Position numbers and translations under genes: made by a program. DNA of 64,000 nucleotides from an uncultured Collinsella sp. (GTDB taxonomy: Bacteria; Actinomycetota; Coriobacteriia; Coriobacteriales; Coriobacteriaceae): assembly GCA_947642445.1 (NCBI GenBank), contig CANRSF010000003.1, forward strand, positions 1-64,000, read 5' to 3'. How positions within the stretch are numbered: the stretch's first letter is position 1; each line of letters starts with the position of its first letter. The notes under the pieces were generated by a model. It made no database searches and was not told where the DNA came from. It was given only the letters and a program-made list of their open reading frames with translations. Positions 57,948-64,000 of the stretch are shown here, piece after piece.

Positions 57948-59858
57948 GTGAGTTCCGATCGAAGCAGGGAAATTGTTCGTATTCTCGAAAGCGGGGCGTC
58001 CTGGACCACGGCGTCTCAGATCGCTTCGCAGGTTGGATGCTCTTCCCGTACTGTCAAAAGCGACATCACCGCGCTGAATCGCACCCATGAGGGCATGATT
58101 GTTGCCAGCTCGAAGGGCTATCGTATCGAGGATGCCACAGCAGCGGCGCAGCTGCTGTCGCAGCAGGCGAACGAGGTGCCGCAGACGGCCGAGGCGCGCA
58201 AGCGTTATATTCTGTTTGAACTGCTGATGCGCCACCGCAAGGTGCGCGCGGCTGATTTGGCGGAAAGCCTCTATATCTCGCTTGCGACGCTCGATAATGA
58301 GCTGGTTGCCATCAAACGAGAGTTGTCCGGGTACGGCCTGGTGCTGCGTTCGCGCGCGGGCTCGCTGTATATCGAGGGCAGTGCATCGGGTGAGAAGAAG
58401 ATGGTCAACCAGCTGATCTTTGACGAGACGAAGGACTATTTCAGCCAAATCGACCTTATCAATCGCTATTTCCCCAAGCTCGACCTCGCGCAGTTGCAGG
58501 AGCGCATCGACGCATGCCTGAAGCGCCGCGGGTTCTACATCAACGGCTATGCGCTCTCGAGCCTCATCATACATATTGCCATCTTCGTGGAGCGCACAAG
58601 CAATGGGTTCGAGTCGGTACCGACGACGGTCAAGGCGGCTCAGCCCGCCGGTAACGAGGCGCGCGAGGGTCTTGACGAGGTGGCGGGTGAGGTTTGCGCG
58701 GCTATCGAGGACCTTTTCTCTATGCTCGTGTCCGATGCCGATCGCGATGCCGTCCGCTTGATGCTGGGTGCAAACTTGATTCATGCGAATCGTTTTGAAC
58801 CAAGTGACCCGGAGCACCGGCATGCGCGCGAGCTGTTGGGTGCGATTGTGGAGCGCGTGCACGATCAATTCGGGCTTAATTTGAGCGATGGCGAGTTTGA
58901 GCTTCGTTTCTCTCTGCATCTGGCCAATATGCTATCCCGCGTGCGCTGCGGGATGCTGTTGCGTAACCCGCAGCTCGAGGCCATCAAGAGCAGTCAACCG
59001 TTTATTTACGATGTTGCGGTGTTTGTCGCCGATGTCATCGCTGCGGAGACCGGCGTTTCTGTCAACGAAGACGAAATCGCCTACATCGCGCTCCACGTGG
59101 GGTGCTTGGTGGAGGGGCAGCGCGCCAATGCCGATAAACTGCATGCGCTGGTGGTGTGCACACGTCACAACGCCTACGAGACTCATATCGACAGTTTCCT
59201 CGATGCCCTTGATGCTTGTGTGGTGGTTGAGGGTATCGTGCCTGCCATCGACGCGGCGGGTGACATCTCGCGCGTTGACCTCGTGATTTCAACCGTGCCG
59301 CTGTCGGGGTATTGCCCGGTACCGGTGGTTAATGTCTCTCCGTTCTTTAGCAAGCAAGATATTTCGCTGATGCGTGAGCGTGTCGAAGCGCTGCTTAAGG
59401 CGCGCCTGCGGACAAACCTTGAGTGCAGCATGCGCACCTTCTTCACCGAGGATTTCTTTGCGATCGAGCCCGAGGTTGACGATTGGCGCGATGCGATTTG
59501 CAAGATGAGTGCGCCGCTGATCGAGGGTGGCTACGCGTTTGAGAATTTTACTGAGCGCCTACTGGAGCGTGAGGACATCAGCTCCAGTGCATACTGTGAC
59601 ATCGCGATGCCACACCCGCTCGATATGGACGCCAAGCGCACTGCCGTCTCGGTCGCTCTGTTCCCGCGCGGCCTTGCGTGGAACAACGCGACGGTGCATG
59701 CGGTGATCATGCTGTCGATTACCCGTGATGACCGGGCGTTTTTTGGCGAGCTGTTCAATTACATCTCGGGCGTGCTACTCAAGCCCGGTGCTGTGCGCGC
59801 CATCTCCCATGCAAAAAGCTACCAGGAGTTCTTGGACGCCCTGTTGCGTTGTGCGTAG
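57948..59858 (+). CDS. PRD-containing PTS-controlled transcriptional regulator (BglG/MtlR/FrvR type)
   Basis: A 636-residue regulator. Two N-terminal helix-turn-helix parts (ASQIASQVGCSSRTVKSDI near 20-40 and RAADLAESLYISLATLDNEL near 100-120) are followed by two PRD domains with phospho-histidine candidates (LHLANMLSRVR; YIALHVGCLVEGQ). Then comes an EIIB-Gat-like part (about 400-490) and an EIIA-type domain (about 495-636) with AMPHPLD. PTS phosphorylation of the PRD/EIIA parts would tie its activity to sugar supply. GTG start after GGAGGG. Likely target: the M42-PTS operon at 61494 onward. Confidence 0.9.
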   Translation: MSSDRSREIVRILESGASWTTASQIASQVGCSSRTVKSDITALNRTHEGMIVASSKGYRIEDATAAAQLLSQQANEVPQTAEARKRYILFELLMRHRKVRAADLAESLYISLATLDNELVAIKRELSGYGLVLRSRAGSLYIEGSASGEKKMVNQLIFDETKDYFSQIDLINRYFPKLDLAQLQERIDACLKRRGFYINGYALSSLIIHIAIFVERTSNGFESVPTTVKAAQPAGNEAREGLDEVAGEVCAAIEDLFSMLVSDADRDAVRLMLGANLIHANRFEPSDPEHRHARELLGAIVERVHDQFGLNLSDGEFELRFSLHLANMLSRVRCGMLLRNPQLEAIKSSQPFIYDVAVFVADVIAAETGVSVNEDEIAYIALHVGCLVEGQRANADKLHALVVCTRHNAYETHIDSFLDALDACVVVEGIVPAIDAAGDISRVDLVISTVPLSGYCPVPVVNVSPFFSKQDISLMRERVEALLKARLRTNLECSMRTFFTEDFFAIEPEVDDWRDAICKMSAPLIEGGYAFENFTERLLEREDISSSAYCDIAMPHPLDMDAKRTAVSVALFPRGLAWNNATVHAVIMLSITRDDRAFFGELFNYISGVLLKPGAVRAISHAKSYQEFLDALLRCA

Positions 59859-59890
59859 GGTTTGCGTACAAGCGGGGGTGGCTACGTCAA

Positions 59891-60009
59891 AAAGGCCCTC
59901 CGTCGGGTGGTCGCCTTCTCGCTTGTCGCTTCGCGACATTTCAACTCATAAATAACAACGCCCGCTCGAGCACATACTCGGGCGGGCGTTGCATGAAAGG
60001 AGGGCCTTT
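59891..60009. repeat. 119-bp segment bounded by an 11-bp inverted repeat
   Basis: AAAGGCCCTCC (59891-59901) and GGAGGGCCTTT (59999-60009) enclose the convergent terminator and a small GTCGC/GCGAC hairpin. It resembles the palindromic blocks at other convergent gene ends of this window. Confidence 0.45.
59957..59990. terminator. Bidirectional terminator between the PRD regulator and the C-S lyase
   Basis: AACGCCCGCTCGAG pairs with CTCGGGCGGGCGTT around CACATA. Confidence 0.75.
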
Positions 60010-60025
60010 GATACGCGGGCGAGGT

Positions 60026-61213
60026 CTACTTGATGAGCTGGTGGGTAGCCATGCGATCCATGGCCTCGATGACCAGCTTGCGAGGCATGCCCAGGTTCAA
60101 GCGCACGAAGTCGGCGCCGTTCGCGACATAGAAGGTGCCATCGCCCACGATGACGCCCGCCTTCGCTGCCATGTGGTTGCAGATTTCGGTTGCCGTGGCG
60201 CCCGTGCCAGCGATGTTCACCCACGGTAGGTAGGATGCATCCATACGCATGAGCTCCCAACCCTTCATCTTCTCCTCGATGAAGGCGGCGGTCTGTGCAT
60301 AAGACTCGCGCAGATAGTCGGTGATCTGGTCCAGCCACTCCTCGGACTCATCGTAAGCGGCGATGATGGCGGCGCAGCCAAACGTGTTGGGAGAGGTAAT
60401 AGAGTTCATCTCCAGGCGATGGCGGAAGATAGTGCGGATGCGCTCGCTGGGGATCATAGAGTAGGAAGTCTTGAGGCCGCCCAGATTAAAGCCCTTGTTG
60501 GGCGAGGTGAGTACGATAAGGTTGTCCAGATAACGCTCGGGCAGCTGCAGGGCCGAGATGAACGAGCCGGCCATGATGTGCTCGCAGTGAACCTCATCGA
60601 CCACCAGTAAGCAGTTGTACTTGTGGCAGATCTCGGCGACGCGGGTGATTTCATCGAGCGTCCAGATGCGACCACCGGGGTTGTGCGGCGAGCAGAACAG
60701 GTGCACGCGTGGACGGAAACGATCCATCTGTTCCTCGAGCAGGTCGAAGTCGATGCGATAGGTGCGATCGCGATAGATGAGCGGGTTTTCGATTACGCGG
60801 AACCCGTTGTTGTGCGCCGCGTAGCCAAAGGGGTCGTAGACCGGCGTGTTGAGGATGACGCAGTCGTTGGGCTGGCAGAATGCCTGATACAGGTAGTGGA
60901 TGGTCGGGACGGTTCCATAGGCGAGTGTGATCCACTCGCGCTTGACCTCGTTGTTATGGCGGCGGCGCTGCCAGTTGATGACGGCGTTGTAAAAGCCGTC
61001 GTGCGCATAGCCATAGCCGTATGCTCCGTTTTGGGCTACTTCGGCCAGACGCGTGCAGATTGCGGGGGCGGCGGCAAAGTCCATGTCGGCGATCCACATG
61101 GGAATGTAGTCATCCCCAGCCTTAGGGAATTTCTGCTTGATGATGGCGGGGTCCCACTTGCGAGCGTGATCGAGCGAGCGGTCAGCCATGGAATCGAAGT
61201 CGTAAACCGGCAT
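60026..61213 (-). CDS. PatB/MalY-type PLP C-S lyase (cystathionine beta-lyase-like)
   Basis: A 395-residue PLP enzyme. YIPMWIADMDFAAAPAI at the start and SPHNPGGRIWTLDEI are hallmarks of the MalY/PatB group; the Schiff-base lysine lies in TSPNKGFNLGGLKTSY. It would cleave C-S bonds of cystathionine or cysteine conjugates giving a thiol, pyruvate and ammonia. E. coli MalY also acts as a regulator. ATG 61213 follows GGAGGATA. Divergent from the M42 peptidase gene, with shared operator candidates between them. Confidence 0.9.
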   Translation of the reverse strand: MPVYDFDSMADRSLDHARKWDPAIIKQKFPKAGDDYIPMWIADMDFAAAPAICTRLAEVAQNGAYGYGYAHDGFYNAVINWQRRRHNNEVKREWITLAYGTVPTIHYLYQAFCQPNDCVILNTPVYDPFGYAAHNNGFRVIENPLIYRDRTYRIDFDLLEEQMDRFRPRVHLFCSPHNPGGRIWTLDEITRVAEICHKYNCLLVVDEVHCEHIMAGSFISALQLPERYLDNLIVLTSPNKGFNLGGLKTSYSMIPSERIRTIFRHRLEMNSITSPNTFGCAAIIAAYDESEEWLDQITDYLRESYAQTAAFIEEKMKGWELMRMDASYLPWVNIAGTGATATEICNHMAAKAGVIVGDGTFYVANGADFVRLNLGMPRKLVIEAMDRMATHQLIK

Positions 61214-61355
61214 AAGGTATCCTCCTCGGCGATATAGGCGCGACCCGCGGATGTGGGTCGCACACCGCCGGCGTGGTTCGCATCAGCGGCGTATGTTGCA
61301 GATAAGTATGACAAAGATGCATATGGAGCCCCATCCCCAGTAATTGCACGGCCGT

Positions 61356-61399
61356 GGTGAAAGGGGAGGGGCTTTCACCGTTTCACCGCTACGGTGAAA
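61356..61399. promoter_or_regulatory. Operator cluster with TTTCACC-n5-GGTGAAA (copy 2)
   Basis: TTTCACCG-cta-CGGTGAAA (61381-61399) has the arms and spacing of the site at 57854-57872. Immediately upstream, GGTGAAAG (61356) faces CTTTCACC (to 61379), giving four half-sites in 44 bases. The cluster can also be read as a 12-bp perfect inverted repeat GGCTTTCACCGT/ACGGTGAAAGCC (61370-61402). It lies between the lyase and the peptidase genes. Confidence 0.65.
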
Positions 61400-61493
61400 G
61401 CCCGGATACATCATTTGCGGCGCGCTGTCGATACACTCGCATACAGACGCCGCCACTACGGGCGCCGCCATACGACCACAAGGGGGGTTACCT

Positions 61494-62540
61494 ATGAACA
61501 AGGAGCTTATGTTCGCCTTGAGCAACGCCGACGCTGTCGCTTGCCGCGAGGGCGAGGTCCGCTCCATCATGCATGCCGAGCTTGACGATATCGCCGACGC
61601 CGTCGAGTACGACAAACTCGGTTCGATCATGTTTAAGAGCGCGGGTACCGAGGAGAATCCGGTCCGCATTCTGTTCACCGGCCACATGGACGAGGCCGGC
61701 TTTATGGTTCGCTATATTTCCGATATCGGCATGGTTCATGTGATCGGCGTGGGCGGCCCGCGTAAGAACAGCGTCGAGAGCCAGATTGTGCGCATCAAGA
61801 CGCGTAGCGGCGAGAAAGTTCGCGGCGTGTTGTTTGCCAAGCGCGATACCGACGGCACTCCGACCGATATGTACATCGACTTTGGCTGCGAGACGGCTGA
61901 AGAAGTCCGTGAGCTGGGCATTGAGATTGGCGACTGGGGAACCTTTGCGGCCGAGTGCGAGCTCAAGCCCGTGAGTGACATTCTGCTGGGCAAGGCGTTC
62001 GACGACCGCGCCGGTGTGTATGTGGTGACCGAGGCCATGAAGCGCCTGGCCAACACCCCGCACGCAGCCGAGCTGTGGTTCGCCGGTTCCTCTTCCGAGG
62101 AGGTTGGCTGCCGTGGTGCTCAGACGGCTGCGGCGCACCTGGATGCCGATATCGTCATCCCAGTGGACATCGCTAATCCGCCCGAGTTCGATCGCGGTTG
62201 GAATAACAGCCGCAAGAACGGCCACGGTCCCATGATCGTGCACTACGACCGCATGCATGTCCCCAACGAGAAGCTGCTGCACTTCATCGTGGACACCGCC
62301 GAGAAGAACAACATCCCCTTCCAGCGTGACCTGTTCAAGGGCGGCGGCACCGATGCCGGCACCGCTCATCTAGTGGGAGACGGCAAGCTGGCAACGGTGA
62401 TCGGCGTGCCGTTGCGCTACTGCCACGGTTCGTGGTCTGTCATGCGTGGTGCCGATTTGGACGCGGCAGTCGATCTGGTATGCGCGCTGGCAACCTCGAT
62501 CGATCGCGTCACCTATGAGGAGCTTAAGAGCTTCGAGTAG
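61494..62540 (+). CDS. M42-family aminopeptidase (FrvX/CelM-like)
   Basis: A 348-residue metallopeptidase. Metal ligands and catalytic residues are in FTGHMDEAGFMV, KAFDDRAG, GSSSEEVGCRGAQ, VIPVDIAN and the final CHG (RYCHGSW). M42 enzymes form tetrahedral dodecamers that trim peptides; relatives such as FrvX and SgcX are coded in PTS operons of E. coli. Here it leads a lactose/cellobiose-type PTS. ATG follows GGGGGG. Confidence 0.92.
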   Translation: MNKELMFALSNADAVACREGEVRSIMHAELDDIADAVEYDKLGSIMFKSAGTEENPVRILFTGHMDEAGFMVRYISDIGMVHVIGVGGPRKNSVESQIVRIKTRSGEKVRGVLFAKRDTDGTPTDMYIDFGCETAEEVRELGIEIGDWGTFAAECELKPVSDILLGKAFDDRAGVYVVTEAMKRLANTPHAAELWFAGSSSEEVGCRGAQTAAAHLDADIVIPVDIANPPEFDRGWNNSRKNGHGPMIVHYDRMHVPNEKLLHFIVDTAEKNNIPFQRDLFKGGGTDAGTAHLVGDGKLATVIGVPLRYCHGSWSVMRGADLDAAVDLVCALATSIDRVTYEELKSFE

Positions 62541-62619
62541 CGCTTCGGCAGTCAACGGTTTCAATCGGGCGCGCCGTCAAAGCGGTGACGTGCCCGCCGA
62601 GCAGAAAGGGATTATCCCG

Positions 62620-62952
62620 GTGGAAAACAACGAACAGCAAATCATGACCATCATCGGCTCTGCTGGCGCCAGCAAGGGCAAGGCGTTCGCCGCGCTCGCT
62701 TGCGTGCGTGAGCGCGACTACGAGGGCGCCCGTGCGCTGCTTGCCGAAGCCAAGGAGGCCGATCTGGCCGCCCATGCCGCCCAGACCGAGGTGATTACCC
62801 GGGCCCTGTCCGGCGCGGAGAACGCCGCCGCTGCGAGCCTGCTTATGGTCCATGCCCAGGATCACTACATGACCTCTCAGCTCGCCCGTGACCTCATCGA
62901 GGAGATCGTCAAGATCTTCGAGGAGCGCGACGCCGAGGCCAAGCAGGCGTAA
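62620..62952 (+). CDS. PTS EIIA component, lactose/cellobiose family
   Basis: A 110-residue, all-helical EIIA. The phosphorylated histidine is H78 in LLMVHAQDHYM, the same position and context as in lactococcal LacF. A start at GTG 62620 gives a normal length and has AAAGGG upstream; ATG 62644 is the next option. It is in the same unit as the M42 peptidase (79 bases before). Confidence 0.9.
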   Translation: MENNEQQIMTIIGSAGASKGKAFAALACVRERDYEGARALLAEAKEADLAAHAAQTEVITRALSGAENAAAASLLMVHAQDHYMTSQLARDLIEEIVKIFEERDAEAKQA

Positions 62953-63045
62953 GAAACACGTCTGCGAAGGAGCGATGCGCGCTACGAGCGCTGCGGTCCG
63001 TTCCTTCTCCAACAGTATTCAATTGCCGTTAGAAAGGGATAAACA

Positions 63046-63408
63046 ATGGCAAAGATGAACATCGTTTTGTGCTGTGCCGGTGGTTTCTCCACCACCATGC
63101 TGATGGATCGCATCAAGCAGACGATCCACAACAGCCAGAAGCTCAACGACGATGACTTTGAGCTCAAGGCCATCGCTGCCGACCTGCTGGACCAGGAGGT
63201 CGACCACATGGACGCGTTGATTATGGGTCCTCAGATCGCCCATAAGCTCGAGTCCATCAAGCCCCTGATTGAGCCTCGTCACATCCCATACGTGATCGTC
63301 GATCAGGAGACCTACGGCAAGATGGACGGTGCTACCGTGTTTAAGCAGCTGCTCATCGCCAAGAAGAAGGCTGACATGGCCCGCGAGGCCGCCGAGGCAA
63401 ACCAGTAA
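63046..63408 (+). CDS. PTS EIIB component, lactose/cellobiose family
   Basis: A 120-residue EIIB. The phosphocysteine is C9 or C10 in IVLCCAGGFSTTML. ADLLDQEVDHMDALIMGPQIAHKLESIK follows, as in ChbB/CelA. The ATG follows AGAAAGG. It receives phosphate from the EIIA next door and phosphorylates the sugar held by EIIC. Confidence 0.92.
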   Translation: MAKMNIVLCCAGGFSTTMLMDRIKQTIHNSQKLNDDDFELKAIAADLLDQEVDHMDALIMGPQIAHKLESIKPLIEPRHIPYVIVDQETYGKMDGATVFKQLLIAKKKADMAREAAEANQ

Positions 63409-63447
63409 GCCCCTGTTTGATATATCCTGAAGTGGAGGATGCGACGT

Positions 63448-64000
63448 ATGTCGGAAGCTGTAGAGAAAAAGCAGAGTGCCTTTGATAAATTCGAAAACCT
63501 GCTGAACACCTATCTTGGCCCTGTTGCCGAGAAGATGGACAAGCAACGTCACCTGTCCGCAGTTAAGAAGGCCATGATCGCCATGACCCCGCTGCTACTG
63601 ATTGGTTCGTTCTGCCTGATCCCGGCCGCCATTCCCAACATGATTGGCGAGACCAACCCCATCTCCGTTTGGATTCTGAACAACACCCAGTACTTCGATT
63701 TGGCCTATAACGTTTCCATGGGCCTGATGTCGGTCTTCGTTTCCGTCGTTACCGCCTACCACCTGGCCAAGTCCTATGAGCTGGACGCTCCCGGCTCCAT
63801 GTCCATGGCCCTCGTTGCCTTCCTGTTGCTCGGCATGGAAATGGACGAGGCCGGCGGCATCGCGCTGCGTGGCATGGGTTCCAAGGGTCTGTTTGTTGCC
63901 ATGGTCGCTTCGCTACTCGCGGTCGAGGTGTACCGTTGGTGCAAGAAGCGTCACTTCACCATCAAGATGCCTGATACCGTGCCCGACTTCATCTCGAGCT
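63448..64000 (+). CDS. PTS EIIC component, lactose/cellobiose family (cut by window end)
   Basis: The first 184 codons of a membrane permease: MSEAVEKKQSAFDKFENLLN, HLSAVKKAMIAMTPLLLIGSFCLIPA and further hydrophobic segments match CelB/ChbC-type EIIC. ATG 63448 follows GGAGGAT. The 3' part lies beyond position 64000. The sugar is not known; a beta-glucoside or chitobiose-like disaccharide is typical for this family. Confidence 0.9.
   Translation, partial: MSEAVEKKQSAFDKFENLLNTYLGPVAEKMDKQRHLSAVKKAMIAMTPLLLIGSFCLIPAAIPNMIGETNPISVWILNNTQYFDLAYNVSMGLMSVFVSVVTAYHLAKSYELDAPGSMSMALVAFLLLGMEMDEAGGIALRGMGSKGLFVAMVASLLAVEVYRWCKKRHFTIKMPDTVPDFISS

Overview
The window is a gene-dense, GC-rich bacterial chromosome segment. 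Gene content and style point to the class Coriobacteriia, most likely Collinsella. The signs are a class Ic aspartate aminotransferase, a TatA/TatC pair beside hypAB, a topoisomerase I with zinc ribbons and a lysine-rich tail, many PTS systems typical of a gut sugar fermenter, and frequent GTG/TTG starts. The genus is an inference; nothing was searched. About 62 protein genes and one tRNA-Thr are supported. No rRNA, CRISPR array, prophage or transposase gene was seen.

Layout. Positions 1-25 kb hold housekeeping genes: purH, a Bce-type two-component pair, uspA, uppP, pcrA, manA with a GntR regulator, a ROK sugar kinase, ppaC, nhaA, an aspartate aminotransferase, a STAS protein, tatA/tatC, hypA/hypB and topA. 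Positions 25-39 kb hold tmk-holB-ricT-comF, a protein with a nuclease-like C-terminus, a solute-binding lipoprotein, hpf, degV, a dehydrogenase with a histidine/cysteine-rich tail, an NAD-type isocitrate dehydrogenase and a membrane-anchored secreted protein.

Positions 39.5-55.6 kb are a carbohydrate region. A mannose-family PTS (EIIA, a YajC-like protein, EIIB, EIIC, EIID) is followed by a GntR/UTRA regulator, agaS, nagA, a flavodoxin, a LacX-type epimerase, a tagatose-6-phosphate-kinase-like PfkB protein, a nagA remnant and a YhcH/NanQ-type protein. Together these outline N-acetylgalactosamine catabolism: uptake and phosphorylation, deacetylation by NagA, deamination/isomerisation by AgaS, then phosphorylation to tagatose-1,6-bisphosphate. 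The aldolase is not in the window. The same 12-bp palindrome, TGGTTACTACCA, lies in front of the PTS operon and of agaS. It resembles the NagR/DasR operator and probably marks a regulon of the GntR protein encoded between them.

Positions 55.6-64 kb hold a ParE/YefM-type toxin-antitoxin pair, a D-lactate-dehydrogenase-like protein, a PRD/PTS regulator, a PatB/MalY-type C-S lyase, an M42 peptidase and a lactose/cellobiose-type PTS (EIIA, EIIB, and EIIC cut by the window end). A second palindrome, TTTCACC-n5-GGTGAAA, occurs in both divergent promoter regions of this segment and may link these genes into one regulon.

The intergenic regions are unusually rich in palindromes. They include two related ~220-bp elements with terminal inverted repeats, a 152-bp element with perfect 25-bp terminal repeats, several REP-like hairpins built on a GGGAC/GTCCC core, and large imperfect palindromes at convergent gene ends.
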